Positions 39,969 through 49,360 of a stretch of DNA of 64,000 nt are shown here, in pieces. Source of the DNA: Phycisphaerales bacterium. GTDB lineage: Bacteria; Planctomycetota; Phycisphaerae; Phycisphaerales; UBA1924. The position numbers were made by a program, and so were the translations under genes. Within the stretch, counting starts at the first letter, position 1. Each line of letters begins with the position of its first letter. A model generated the notes under the pieces. The model was not told where the DNA came from. It worked only from the letters and a program-made list of their open reading frames with translations, and searched no databases. Location: the NCBI GenBank assembly GCA_019750095.1, contig JAIEOW010000044.1:1-64000 (forward strand). Reading direction: 5' to 3'.

Positions 39969-40721
39969 TCAATCCTTCAGATTCTTCAACTCATCCCGCA
40001 AAATCGCCGCCAGCTCATAGTTTTCCTGTTCGACGGCCTTGGCCAGCCGTGACTTCAGCTCGGCCTTCTCGCTCACCGGCAGCTTCGGCGTGAGCGCGTC
40101 GCGCATGCCGCGGAGCATCTGCACCTCGGACGATTCGTCGAAGGTGTCCATCTGCCCGGTCTCGCTGAAATAGGTCTTGAGCGAAGTCAGGCCTTCGTCG
40201 ATCGCGAAGATCGCGGCCTTGGGTTCGTCGTCCTTCAGCGACTGACTCGCCAGAGCGCGGGATCGCATCATCACGATGTACGGGCGGAACTGTTCCAGCA
40301 CGCTTCGGTCCTGCTCGGTCTCGGCGTACTTGCCGCAGAGGTCCAGCACACGCAGGTTCCGCGTCGTGTCGCGGATCACGCCGTCGTATTCCTCCAGCAC
40401 CATCATGCAGACATAGCGGTGGTAATACTGCACGGCTTCTTCGCGCAGCTCCTTGCACTCGTCCTCTCCCAGGACAAAGCCCGCGGCGGACCCGTGCTCG
40501 GCGGAGTGGTCATCGAGGCGCTGTTCGTGGTATTCCAGCAAGCTCTCAAGCCCATAGGGACGCAGCCCGTCGGGGCGTCCGGAAACTCGGAGCTGGAGGA
40601 TCCCCAGATCGATGCGGAGCTGGATTCTGGGCTCGCCGTCGTCACCCTCGATGAGGCGGACGTTCATCTTGCCGGGCTCGTTCGGCCATGCGTCCAGGAT
40701 TGATGAAAGGTCCAGACTCAC
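39969..40721 (-). CDS. UVR-motif (UvrB/UvrC-interaction) domain protein
   Basis: 250 residues from a GTG at 40721 (VSLDLSSILDAWP); an ATG at 40667 is an alternative. The C-terminal 35 residues form a UVR helix pair (KAELKSRLAKAVEQENYELAAILRDELKNL). The central part (about 60-200) is helical and rich in Asp, Glu, Arg and Tyr, with no recognised family. UVR motifs mediate protein contact in nucleotide excision repair but also occur in McsA and Clp adaptors, so the role is open. Confidence 0.82.
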   Translation of the reverse strand: MSLDLSSILDAWPNEPGKMNVRLIEGDDGEPRIQLRIDLGILQLRVSGRPDGLRPYGLESLLEYHEQRLDDHSAEHGSAAGFVLGEDECKELREEAVQYYHRYVCMMVLEEYDGVIRDTTRNLRVLDLCGKYAETEQDRSVLEQFRPYIVMMRSRALASQSLKDDEPKAAIFAIDEGLTSLKTYFSETGQMDTFDESSEVQMLRGMRDALTPKLPVSEKAELKSRLAKAVEQENYELAAILRDELKNLKD

Positions 40722-41181
40722 GATCAATCCCAAGTACCGGAACAAGGTCGCCCTGAGAGCGTTTGCGGGCAGACGGCTCCGGCAAAGCCGCCTCACGGGT
40801 TCTCTACGCACCCACTGTACACCGCGTTCGACCGGCTCTCTCGGCTGTCGGAACCAGGTCACCGGTTCCGGTCGGGACGGCCCTGACCCAGAGAGATCGT
40901 CGCCGGGCAAAAGACGGAGCAGTGACCGGCCAATGCTGGCCCGCTCGGACTGCCGGTGTTCTCGGAACAGCGGAGCAAGGGGTTTGGAGATCGATCCGGG
41001 TTGGCGCGACTGTGCTGGTGAGAAGCTGGGCAGGTTGGCAATTGTGCGATCAAGCGCGTTGCTTTCGTTGTCGATGCAACCTCTTCGAGAACGCCCGCGA
41101 ACGATCTACCGGCGGTCTTCGCGTGCAGGTTTTTTCTGCACCGTTCTCAGGCGGTTCTCGCCGGACGTGAGGTAGACGCGA
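40722..41181. other. 460-base divergent gap before the sigma factor gene
   Basis: No convincing gene. It is GC-rich but mixed in composition. A hairpin GTGCAG-GTTTTTT-CTGCAC at 41123-41141 lies about 40 bases before the sigma factor start; it has a T-rich loop rather than a terminator tail. No known small RNA could be recognised. Confidence 0.55.
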
Positions 41182-42324
41182 GTGCGAGGTGTTCGAACGA
41201 CGACCAGGTCGCCTGCGCGGGCTGAACTTCAGTCCGGGCTGCACCTGTACCTCAAGCAAATCAACGAGAGCCCGCTGCTCAACGCCGACGAGGAGAAGCA
41301 GCTCGGGTGGGCGATCATTAATGACAACTGCCCGCGGTCGCGGGAGCGGATGGTGCGCTCCAACCTGCGGCTGGTGGTGTCGATCGCCAAGAACTACTCT
41401 GGGCGCGGGCTCGCGCTGCAGGACCTGATCGAAGAGGGCAATGTCGGCTTGCTGCGAGCCGTTGAGGGCTTTGACCCGGCCCAAGGCGCTCGATTTTCGA
41501 CCTATGCCTCGTGGTGGATCAAGCAGGCGATCAAGCGTGCTCTGATCAACGCGGTACAGCCCATCCATGTTCCCGCGTACATGGTTGAACTGATCGCCAA
41601 GTGGAAGCAGTCGAGCCAGAAGCTGGAGCACGATCTGGGGCGTCCGCCCTCGCTCCATGAGCTTGCGGAAGAGATGAATCTTCCTCTGAAGAAAATCCGC
41701 ATCATCAAGCGGGCCGTAAAGGCCTTCCGGGCCCCGGCGCAGGCCCCGCTGGATGAAAACGGCGAGGTGATGAACATTGGCGATCTGCTCGCCGACGAGC
41801 GGACGGCCGCCCCCGAAGACTTCATCTTCAAGGATGACGAACTCCGGACCATCCGGAAACTTCTGGACGCCATCGACGAGCGTGAAGCGCGGATTCTTCG
41901 GCTGCGGTTCGGCCTTGACGGTCAGGAACCGCTGACGCTGAAGCAGATCGCCAACGAGATCGGCATCAGCCGCGAACGTGTCCGACAGATTGCGGACGAA
42001 GCTCTCCGGAAACTGAATGCACAAATCCTGGATTCTCAGCCGAGTCGGTTCTTTCGCGAGAACCGCACCCCGGGGTCTGAGCGAACAGATGCTCGTGGCG
42101 ACTCTGCCATGACCTTGCCGGGTTCAGCGGCTCGCCTCGGCGGGCCGGCTGGACTGCTGGATGAGGATGATGAAGACGACCAAGACCCCCGCAGCGAGAT
42201 CGTCTGCCCCGATCTCGTGATTGCTGATTCGGATGATGACCTCGATGCTGATCTGAAGCTCGGCCCTCGGCGCGAGTTTCAGGATCAGGAGCCCGAGGCC
42301 CGATCCGAAGATGCCGGGCGGTGA
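41182..42324 (+). CDS. RNA polymerase sigma-70 factor (RpoD/SigA-type) with acidic C-terminal tail
   Basis: 380 residues from a GTG start with GAGG upstream. Region 1.2/2: [75 protein letters not shown]. Region 4 [23 protein letters not shown] near 253-275. All blocks of a primary-type factor are present except the long region 1.1. After region 4 about 100 residues form an extra tail, with an acidic [10 protein letters not shown] segment and further Asp/Glu runs. It could be the housekeeping or a group 2 factor. A strong terminator follows. Confidence 0.92.
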   Translation: MRGVRTTTRSPARAELQSGLHLYLKQINESPLLNADEEKQLGWAIINDNCPRSRERMVRSNLRLVVSIAKNYSGRGLALQDLIEEGNVGLLRAVEGFDPAQGARFSTYASWWIKQAIKRALINAVQPIHVPAYMVELIAKWKQSSQKLEHDLGRPPSLHELAEEMNLPLKKIRIIKRAVKAFRAPAQAPLDENGEVMNIGDLLADERTAAPEDFIFKDDELRTIRKLLDAIDEREARILRLRFGLDGQEPLTLKQIANEIGISRERVRQIADEALRKLNAQILDSQPSRFFRENRTPGSERTDARGDSAMTLPGSAARLGGPAGLLDEDDEDDQDPRSEIVCPDLVIADSDDDLDADLKLGPRREFQDQEPEARSEDAGR

Positions 42325-42393
42325 GCTTCCGGCACCTCCAAAGATCCGTCGGCAATGGCTGACGGGTTCTCTCAAACCTCTCTCGCGCAACGC

Positions 42394-42427
42394 CCCGGGC
42401 GCCTTCATCGGTGCCCGGGCGTCTTTT
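42394..42427 (+). terminator. Rho-independent terminator after the sigma factor gene
   Basis: CCCGGGCGCC, loop TTCATC, GGTGCCCGGG, then CGTCTTTTT. One G-T wobble in a ten-base stem. Confidence 0.9.
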
Positions 42428-42584
42428 TGGGGTCTGGCTGAACGCACGCCAGCACTGCGCTGGCGTGCGGGGCGGTTTCATACGAAGACCACCATCGCAG
42501 CGACTTGTCGGAGTGCATCCGGCTAGCATCCTCGCCTCTCTCCGGCCGCTTCTGGCCGATGGTGTCTGCTTCCGGAGCGTCTCG

Positions 42585-44156
42585 ATGCTGAACCCTGCAC
42601 GGTCCCGAATCTGCCGAGTCCTGGTGCTTGCTGGCGCGCTGGGCATTGGATTGCTGGCGTCGGCGAATGTCCGAGCCGACGAGTTTTCCAACCGGATCAA
42701 CGCCGCGCTGAAGGCCATCCCGGAGAAACTGCGTTCCGACGCGGTGCTGCTGCCCAAGCTGGGGGCGATGGACCCCGCTCCGGCGGTGATGTCGACCCAG
42801 CAGCGGGCCGCGATGCTCGCGAACAAGGGGCCGGGATGGGCTGAGAGCTCGGCGTGGGCACAGAAGCCCAATCAGGCCGAGGTGCTCAAGGCCCTGGACG
42901 AGATCACCAAGGAAGAAGATCGGCTGAAGGCCTTTGTCTTTGCCCAGCCCTATGGCGTGGACGGCGTGAGCGTGGATCTGGTGGCCAAGGAGTTGTACAC
43001 CGAGCTTGGCGATCCGCCGCTGGTGTCGGCGGCGCGGCATCTGTACATGCCCGCGCTCGAAAGGGCGGGCATTCTGTGCCATGTCGAGGCGTCGCGTCGG
43101 CTTGAGGCGGGCGATCTGGCGGGCGCGTTGAAGGTGATGGGGGATTGGTTGTTTTTCTGTCGCCAGATGGCCGATCGCCCGACCATTCGAGAGAAGAAGT
43201 GGGCGCTGGAGTCGATGAAGCTCGCGCTGGAGCGGATGCGGGACCTGGTGTACCAGGAGCAGATCACGGGCAAGTTCACGACCGACGCCGCGGGCATTCG
43301 CAAGGTGAACGATCGATTGAAGGAACGCCGTGGGTTTCTGCAGCTTGAGCGGATCGAGATGCCCGAGGCGGACTTTGTGGGGCGTGAGCAGCTGCTGAGC
43401 AAGGTGATGCTTCCCAACGGCGGGCCGAACGAGGCGGTGTTCGCGTCGACGATGGCCCGCGTGAGCGCGACGGAGCGACCCTTGAAGCTCTTCAGTGCGG
43501 CGGCCTTCTGGGAGGGTGCGCGTGGGGCGCACGCGGGCTCTCGCGACTCGTCGGCGATGCTCAAGGGCATTCACGATGACTGGAGCCGGCGCTGGCAGCT
43601 CTCGCCGTTTGACCGGTATGTGTCGACCGCGACGGATTATCGCAAGTTTGTGCAGACGACCACCAAGTTCTCGGTGATCAACGGCGCGTTCGACGACATG
43701 GATGCGATCTTCTCGCTTCGCCGCGAGCTGCGTGCCGAACTCGGCGCGACGCGGCTGGCGATCGGCGTCTGCGGATTCCTGATTCGTCAGAAGACGCTGC
43801 CCAAGTCGATCGCGGCAACGCGGCCGGAGTTTGTCGATGCGATCGACAAGGACCCGTACAGCTCACGCGGGAACGATCTGAACTTCTTCGTCCCGATGCG
43901 TGACACCAACAAGGGTCCCAACGGCGAGGAGAAGCCCCACACGATCAACCTGTTCCCTCCGGCCCCGGCTCCGAGCTTTGCGCTGGACCTGCGATCCGAT
44001 GTCTTTGTGATCTACTCCGTCGGACCCGACGACGCGCCGGCCCGATGCGTGAACTGCACCCAGACGCGCGTGGGTGTGCCTGGCGACTATCTCTTGTATC
44101 CGCCGACACTCTCGTTGTTTCGTCAGCGGTTGATCGAAGCCAATGAGTTGAAGTAA
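42585..44156 (+). CDS. Exported protein of unknown function
   Basis: 523 residues with a signal peptide (RVLVLAGALGIGLLASANVRA, cleavage near residue 31), CGGAG upstream of the ATG, and a largely alpha-helical mature region. FLIRQKTLPKSIAATRPEFVDAIDKDPYS and the C-terminal DVFVIYSVGPDD resemble the tail of other planctomycete exported hypotheticals with a G-W-S-x-G-P-D-type end, but I cannot name the family. It is followed by an inverted heptamer element. Confidence 0.72.
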   Translation: MLNPARSRICRVLVLAGALGIGLLASANVRADEFSNRINAALKAIPEKLRSDAVLLPKLGAMDPAPAVMSTQQRAAMLANKGPGWAESSAWAQKPNQAEVLKALDEITKEEDRLKAFVFAQPYGVDGVSVDLVAKELYTELGDPPLVSAARHLYMPALERAGILCHVEASRRLEAGDLAGALKVMGDWLFFCRQMADRPTIREKKWALESMKLALERMRDLVYQEQITGKFTTDAAGIRKVNDRLKERRGFLQLERIEMPEADFVGREQLLSKVMLPNGGPNEAVFASTMARVSATERPLKLFSAAAFWEGARGAHAGSRDSSAMLKGIHDDWSRRWQLSPFDRYVSTATDYRKFVQTTTKFSVINGAFDDMDAIFSLRRELRAELGATRLAIGVCGFLIRQKTLPKSIAATRPEFVDAIDKDPYSSRGNDLNFFVPMRDTNKGPNGEEKPHTINLFPPAPAPSFALDLRSDVFVIYSVGPDDAPARCVNCTQTRVGVPGDYLLYPPTLSLFRQRLIEANELK

Positions 44157-44160
44157 GGCG

Positions 44161-44272
44161 TCGGGGTTCGGGAATCGGGTCTCGGGGTTCGGGTTCTCGG
44201 AACCCGCATCCGGCTGAAACCCGCTCTCCCGACGAGCGAAACCCGAAACCCGTGCCCCGAAACCCGAGATCC
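44161..44272. repeat. Head-to-head TCGGG heptamer element between the exported protein and trxB
   Basis: Left arm 44161-44195: TCGGGGT, TCGGGAA, TCGGGTC, TCGGGGT, TCGGGTT. Spacer of 42 bases. Right arm 44238-44272: GAAACCC twice, GTGCCCC, GAAACCC, GAGATCC. It has the same architecture as the element in mnmE; on the minus strand it translates to SGFGARVSGF...FQP...[11 protein letters not shown], closely like the mnmE insert. It reaches to 4 bases before trxB. Confidence 0.93.
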
Positions 44273-44276
44273 GACC

Positions 44277-45263
44277 ATGTCCTCTGCCCACAAACTCATC
44301 ATCATCGGTTCTGGACCTGCCGGGTGGACGGCCGCGATTTATGCGGCTCGTGCAAACCTTGAGCCCACCGTCTATATCGGCGTGCCGAAGCAGGACCCGG
44401 GCCCGGTGCTTCCGGGCGGGCAGCTCATGCTGACGACCGAGGTGGAGAACTATCCGGGTTTTCCAAAGGGCATCACCGGCCCCGAGATGATGGCGCACTT
44501 TCAGGCCCAGGCCGAGCGGTTTGGGACGAAGGTGATCATGGAAGACGTGGTCCGGTGCGAGTTCTCAAAGGACCCGGTGCATGTGCCGCACACGCTGCAC
44601 ATCTCTGACGGCAGCACAGTCCACGCTCACGCGGTGATCGTCGCGACGGGCGCGGTGGCGAACTGGATCGGACTCGAGAACGAGATGCGACTGGCCCGCT
44701 CGGGCGGGGGCGTGTCGGCGTGCGCGGTGTGCGACGGCGCGCTGCCCGCGTTTCGCAATAAGGCGCTGGCGGTGGTCGGCGGCGGCGACACGGCGATGGA
44801 AGAGGCGACGTATCTGACCAAGTTCGCTTCGGTGGTGTATGTCATCCATCGCCGCGAGGAACTGCGGGCGAGCAAGATCATGCAGCAGCGGTTCATGAGC
44901 CGGCCGAACGCCAAGGTGCTCTGGAACAAGGTGGTGGTCGATGTTCTGGGCAAGGAACACATCGAGGGCGTGCTGCTGGAAGACACCAAGACCAAGGAAC
45001 GCTCGACGCTGGACGTGAAGGGCTTGTTTGTTGCGATCGGGCACACACCGGCCACGAAGTTTCTGAAGGACAGCGGGGTGGAGTTTGATGCGGCCGGGTA
45101 TGTCGCGCTGAATCAGCGGAACAGCTACACAAACCTGACCGGGGTCTTTGCGGCTGGCGATGTCGCGGATGGCGCCTATCGCCAGGCGGTGACCGCGGCG
45201 GGCATGGGCTGCGTCGCCGCGCTCGATGCCGAGCGGTGGCTTGGAGCGGCGGGCGTGCATTGA
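44277..45263 (+). CDS. trxB: Thioredoxin reductase
   Basis: 328 residues. FAD-binding GSGPAG at 11-16, redox-active disulphide C149-A-V-C152 (SACAVCDGA), NADPH-binding GGGDTAMEE near 168, and the C-terminal GVFAAGDVADGAYRQAVTAAGMGC. It reduces thioredoxin with NADPH. Spacing and length are standard. The start codon directly follows the heptamer element and has no Shine-Dalgarno sequence, so its translation initiation region is supplied by the repeat. Confidence 0.95.
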   Translation: MSSAHKLIIIGSGPAGWTAAIYAARANLEPTVYIGVPKQDPGPVLPGGQLMLTTEVENYPGFPKGITGPEMMAHFQAQAERFGTKVIMEDVVRCEFSKDPVHVPHTLHISDGSTVHAHAVIVATGAVANWIGLENEMRLARSGGGVSACAVCDGALPAFRNKALAVVGGGDTAMEEATYLTKFASVVYVIHRREELRASKIMQQRFMSRPNAKVLWNKVVVDVLGKEHIEGVLLEDTKTKERSTLDVKGLFVAIGHTPATKFLKDSGVEFDAAGYVALNQRNSYTNLTGVFAAGDVADGAYRQAVTAAGMGCVAALDAERWLGAAGVH

Positions 45264-45414
45264 CGCAGCGCGGTGCGGAGCACGGATGAATCAGGCCCGA
45301 GAACGCGCTGCTTTGGCGTGCGTACGAGATGTGCTGCCCGCATATTCGTTGCTGTCCGCGCAGCGGTGGGTGGGTGTGCGCAGACCGTTGGCGTGACGGG
45401 CGGCAGATGTGATT

Positions 45415-45427
45415 CTTCAGTCTGAAG
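45415..45427. promoter_or_regulatory. 13-base palindrome in the leader of the CTERM gene
   Basis: CTTCAG-T-CTGAAG, 71 bases before the start at 45498. Candidate operator. Confidence 0.35.
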
Positions 45428-45497
45428 CCGATTGGTGCCCCGCAAGATCGGGCGCCTCGGCGACGTTTCCGGACTGAACCCAAAGCGGAGAATCACC

Positions 45498-46133
45498 ATG
45501 TCGAACACCTCGAATCGCATCCTGGCGCTACTCACGTGCATCGCCTTGCCGGGCGTGGCCGGGGCGGCGGTTTCGGTGACTGGGATGGTGTCGAACTCGG
45601 CATCCAGCACCGAGATGCTCGGCACGTTCGCGGGTTCGGTGAGCTTCACCAGCAACACCGCGACCACGGGCACGCTGACGATCAGCATCACCAACACCAC
45701 GCCGACCTCGCGTGGCGGGTTCATCACGGGCGTGATCTTCAACATCCCCGGCGCGGGCGGATCGGCGTCGCTGACGTCGGCCACGCCTTCGAGCTTTCTT
45801 AGCACGGGTTCAGAGAGCGGTGCGCCCTTCGGCACGTTCGAGGCGGGCGCGGCGATCGGCGCGTCGTTCCTCGGCAGCGGCTCGCCGACCAGCGGCATCG
45901 CGATCGGCGCGACGGGCACGCTGGTCTTCGCGGTGACCGCGGCGAGCACCGCGACGCTGACTGCGGGCGATTTCCTTGGCACGTCGGGGGGCAAGCCCAA
46001 CTTCCTCGTGCGATTCCGCGGTATGGAATGCGATGGGTCGGACAAGGTGCCCGGCGTGATTCCCGCTCCGGCATCCGCGGGCCTTCTGGCTCTCGGCGGT
46101 CTGATCACCACACGGCGATCACGCACGCGGTGA
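45498..46133 (+). CDS. Exported PEP-CTERM-like protein
   Basis: 211 residues: signal peptide (ILALLTCIALPGVAGAAV), a Thr/Ser/Gly-rich beta domain without recognised family, and a C-terminal sorting tail IPAPASAGLLALGGLIT followed by TRRSRTR. GGAGAATC precedes the ATG at 45498. The tail suggests cell-surface sorting by an exosortase-like system, which is not in this window. Confidence 0.85.
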   Translation: MSNTSNRILALLTCIALPGVAGAAVSVTGMVSNSASSTEMLGTFAGSVSFTSNTATTGTLTISITNTTPTSRGGFITGVIFNIPGAGGSASLTSATPSSFLSTGSESGAPFGTFEAGAAIGASFLGSGSPTSGIAIGATGTLVFAVTAASTATLTAGDFLGTSGGKPNFLVRFRGMECDGSDKVPGVIPAPASAGLLALGGLITTRRSRTR

Positions 46134-46162
46134 TCGCTCGGGTGGCCCGGCTCACGGGCGCA

Positions 46163-47830
46163 TCAGCAGCCGGCGAAGAAGGCGTTCAGGAAGTCGAAGA
46201 TGTCGCCGTTGTCGAGCCCGTTGCCGTCGTAGTCGCACTGCAGCGATGCGGCAAAGAAGGCGTTGAGGAACGCAAAGACGTCGTTGATGTCGGGCGTGCC
46301 GTTGCCATCAAAGTCAACGGGGCAGGTGCCGACGATGGTGAAGCGAGCGTCGCCGAGGTCGCTGCCGAGGTTGTTCTGGGCGTCGCGGGCGGTGACGCGG
46401 ATTCGGGCGTATCTGGTGAAGCGATCGGGGACGGTGATGGACTCAACGCCGTCGTCGGCAGTGGCGGAGCGGAGGTTCGACCACGTTGCGCCATCGTCGA
46501 GCGAGAGATCGATGTCAGCGTTCACGATGAGATTGTCGTCGTCGGAGCTCCATCGCACATCAAGAAGCGAGCCGGGTGCGACGCTCTGGAAGCTGTTCTG
46601 CGTTCGGACATAGACGCCCGGGTTCACGCCGTTCTTGTTCACGGGCACGTGCATGACGATGCAGTGCATCACGCCAGCGAGCGAGGCGAGGGCGTCGGAG
46701 TTCACCTGCACAAGCGTCTTGCCGGGCATCGCGGCCTGAATCGTCGCGAGCGCGGGAGCATTGAGCGGCTGCATGGTGGCGTTGACATACGACGGGACCA
46801 GCACCAGGTTGTTGGCGATGACCATGTTGGTGTAGGTGTAGTGCACGCCGCTGAGGGAGCGTGAAGGCACGCGGAAGACGTTGTAGCCGAGATTGGCCAT
46901 GGTGATGGCGGCGTTCTCGGTGATGGTGCGCTGCGTGCTTGGCTGCAGGCCGCCTGTGGGCGCTGGCCACTCACCGATGATGACGGTGTTGTCGGAGACG
47001 ACCTGCATCCACATGTCGATGTGCTGCGTGGCGTCGACGTTGGTGGGGAACGGGTCGAACAGGAGCGTGTTCACGCCCTGAAACTGCTGCCAGAGGTTGA
47101 TCACCGCGGCCTCGCGCGCCGCCGCGGTGGTGCCGAGTGAGGGGTTTTCGTTGGCGATGAGCCGCGTGGCAAAGCCGCGGCCGACGGAATCCAGGTGATA
47201 GTTTCCGCCGCCGTGGATGAGTGGGAGGGTGTAGCGAGCGTGGCGCATGAACGATGCGAATCCGACGGGCTGGGCGTCGTCGTTAGGGCGGAACTGAAAG
47301 CCGTTGTAGGTGTGATCGCTGATGATCCGCACGTCGCCCTCATAGACATAGCGCGGGCCATAGTCGCGGATCCAGATGGTGTCGGTGGTCCGAACGACGG
47401 GGATGACCTTCGTCAGGTCGGGGTTCTGAGCGCGCAGGATGGATGTGGCGACGTTCATCTGGCCATCGCGCTCGCCGGTGGTGTCAAACACCAGGTACAC
47501 ACGGGCGTTTCCCGTCGTGGTGATGTGGCGGATCATGATCGCCTGGATCTGATTGAGCGTTGTGCCGCCTTCCCACGCGAGCAGCAGCCCATCTGCTGGG
47601 GCGTATTCCCCAGGGCAGGAGAGCGGACCCGTCGGCGTGGGGCCCGGTCCGCGCTGGGCCGCCCGCGGGGGCTGGGTCGCCGCCCAGGCCTTTTCGGCGT
47701 CCGTGAAGTTGCGCGGCACCGGCACGCCCTCGGGATACTCAGGCCGAGCCGGAGCGGTCTGAGCGATCGTGGCGGAGGCGAACCCAGCGGCAACACCGAC
47801 CATTGCCAGAACACAGTGCAGTTTTCCCAT
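46163..47830 (-). CDS. Secreted agmatine deiminase/peptidylarginine deiminase-like protein with GC-type dockerin
   Basis: 555 residues from the ATG at 47830 with GGAGG. Signal peptide (about 1-24), then a PAD_porph/AgD-like domain: WIRDYGPRYV near 132, LIHGGGNYHLD near 205 and the catalytic-type Cys in GVMHCIVMH near 390. After that an Ig-like stretch, then two dockerin-like loops (DFDGNGTPDINDVFAFLNAFF; DYDGNGLDNGDIFDFLNAFF) ending Ala-Gly-Cys. Cytosolic AgD converts agmatine; an exported one with a dockerin tail would act outside the cell or in the envelope. Substrate unknown. Confidence 0.86.
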   Translation of the reverse strand: MGKLHCVLAMVGVAAGFASATIAQTAPARPEYPEGVPVPRNFTDAEKAWAATQPPRAAQRGPGPTPTGPLSCPGEYAPADGLLLAWEGGTTLNQIQAIMIRHITTTGNARVYLVFDTTGERDGQMNVATSILRAQNPDLTKVIPVVRTTDTIWIRDYGPRYVYEGDVRIISDHTYNGFQFRPNDDAQPVGFASFMRHARYTLPLIHGGGNYHLDSVGRGFATRLIANENPSLGTTAAAREAAVINLWQQFQGVNTLLFDPFPTNVDATQHIDMWMQVVSDNTVIIGEWPAPTGGLQPSTQRTITENAAITMANLGYNVFRVPSRSLSGVHYTYTNMVIANNLVLVPSYVNATMQPLNAPALATIQAAMPGKTLVQVNSDALASLAGVMHCIVMHVPVNKNGVNPGVYVRTQNSFQSVAPGSLLDVRWSSDDDNLIVNADIDLSLDDGATWSNLRSATADDGVESITVPDRFTRYARIRVTARDAQNNLGSDLGDARFTIVGTCPVDFDGNGTPDINDVFAFLNAFFAASLQCDYDGNGLDNGDIFDFLNAFFAGC

Positions 47831-48162
47831 GTGGGCCTCCAATCCCGAGTGACCCCGCCCATGACCGGACGATTCGATACGCACGCAGGAACTTGGCGGA
47901 GGCGATCCGCCGAAAATCTCTGAGGACGCTGGAAAGACCTTACCCCATGACCATGCTCTTGCCCACACGACGGCCGAGAGATCCCTCCGGTCGTGCATGG
48001 TGAACAACCTGGACCGTTCGGCAAAGCTGCCAAGTGCATCCGATTTAGGGGCGGTTGGGTGCCGTGAAGGCATCCCATCCTGTTGGCGATTAAGCACGAT
48101 TCTGCTACAATCACCGGTGAGAGCGTCCCGTGACTGGGTCGCTCAGTGAGGAGAGAGTTTCC
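47831..48162. other. 332-base divergent gap, deiminase / CTERM gene
   Basis: Contains the leader and promoter of the plus-strand gene (see 48083-48111). The part nearer the deiminase gene shows no recognised motif. Confidence 0.6.
48083..48111 (+). promoter_or_regulatory. Sigma-70 type promoter upstream of the CTERM gene
   Basis: TTGGCG (48083-48088), 17-base spacer, TACAAT (48106-48111). Transcription would start near 48118, giving a leader of about 45 bases with GAGGAGAG. Best promoter match seen in the window. Confidence 0.75.
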
Positions 48163-49269
48163 ATGCGTACTCGATCGACTGCGTGTTTCGTCGCGCTGGC
48201 TTCGGCTTTGGCCCTCGCCTCGTCGGCCTTTGGCGCGCCGGTAAACACCACGTTGCCGGGCGGGTGGTCTTGGCAACCCCTTGCGGGCGGCACCTATGAC
48301 ACCGGTCTTCAGGGCACGCCGCGCGGCGGGTTCAACACGCAGGCCAATCCGCCGTTTCAGGACACGTCGTACGGCGTGATGAACGAGTCGGGCACGCCGT
48401 GGTTCACGGGTGGCGACCTGACGGCCCAACAGTACACCCAGACGCAGTTGTTCGGGAACTTCGGCACCGGCTCACCCCCAGGGCCGTCGGGTGCACGGTT
48501 CTACAATTTTGGGTATCAGTCCACGGCGGCCGGTTCGAACTTTCCTTCGACCGCAGCCGAGCGTCGCTCGGTCAACGTGAACCACTGGAACAACCCGTTC
48601 CCTGATGCCGGTGGCGTCGCGTCGCTGAATCAGGTTGTGTATGTGCCGGTTTCGGCTTCCCTCACGGTGGGTCAGGGCTTTGGCGCAGACGAGATGCAGA
48701 TCTTGGCGATCGGCGGCGGTAACGGGCAGACCTCACGCTTCCGCGCCGATGCGAACATCCGCTCGTCGTGGAACACTTCCGCATTCGGCGGTCTGGTAAA
48801 CAACAACAACGTCGTGAATGTCAACGGCATCACGACGGTGAACGATCCTGGGTCGGCGTTCGGGTTCTACAACGTGCCGTGGGGCTTCGGGTCGCCGCTG
48901 GCCAACGGCCAGGTTGATCTTTTCCGCGCCGGTTCGAGCGGGTTTGTGCTGGATCAGGGCGTGAACATTGGCGGACCTGGCCAGGGCATTCCGGTCAACT
49001 CCGTCGGCGTCGGACTTTCTGACACCTACAACGTGCTCTCGAGCATCCTGCAGAACGGGTCGAGTTTCAGCATCACGTTCGACTCTTCGGCCGAGATCTT
49101 CCTCAGCCGCGAGTTTGGCAACGCCGACGCTCGTGCGAGCATGGGCCCCGGGATGGAAGGCAACGTGCGACTGGTGGTCGAGTGGCAGGCGTTCCGTGCG
49201 GTGCCGACCCCTGGTGCGGCGATGCTGCTGGGTCTGGGCGGGCTCGTCGCTGGTCGTCGGCGCCGGTGA
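48163..49269 (+). CDS. Exported PEP-CTERM-like protein, Gly/Asn-rich
   Basis: 368 residues: signal peptide (FVALASALALASSAFGAP), a Gly/Asn/Thr-rich beta region with SFSITFDSSAEIFLSREFG near the end, and a C-terminal tail VPTPGAAMLLGLGGLVAG then RRRR. GAGGAGAG is the ribosome site. It is similar in architecture to the 45498 protein but not in sequence. Expression is likely strong, given the good promoter and ribosome site. Confidence 0.87.
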   Translation: MRTRSTACFVALASALALASSAFGAPVNTTLPGGWSWQPLAGGTYDTGLQGTPRGGFNTQANPPFQDTSYGVMNESGTPWFTGGDLTAQQYTQTQLFGNFGTGSPPGPSGARFYNFGYQSTAAGSNFPSTAAERRSVNVNHWNNPFPDAGGVASLNQVVYVPVSASLTVGQGFGADEMQILAIGGGNGQTSRFRADANIRSSWNTSAFGGLVNNNNVVNVNGITTVNDPGSAFGFYNVPWGFGSPLANGQVDLFRAGSSGFVLDQGVNIGGPGQGIPVNSVGVGLSDTYNVLSSILQNGSSFSITFDSSAEIFLSREFGNADARASMGPGMEGNVRLVVEWQAFRAVPTPGAAMLLGLGGLVAGRRRR

Positions 49270-49302
49270 GTGTGGTTGAGCCGTTCAAGCGATCAACAAA
49301 GC

Positions 49303-49326
49303 GCCCCGGATCTGCGGGGCTTTTTT
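49303..49326 (+). terminator. Rho-independent terminator after the CTERM gene
   Basis: GCCCC, 8-base loop, GGGGC, then TTTTTT. Confidence 0.85.
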
Positions 49327-49360
49327 CATTGGTCTGCGAGTCGCATCGCGTCGGCTGCCA

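Noticed and set aside
41123-41141. Terminator hairpin before the sigma factor gene
   Set aside because: The T run is in the loop and not after the stem, so it is not a standard terminator; noted under the gap entry instead.
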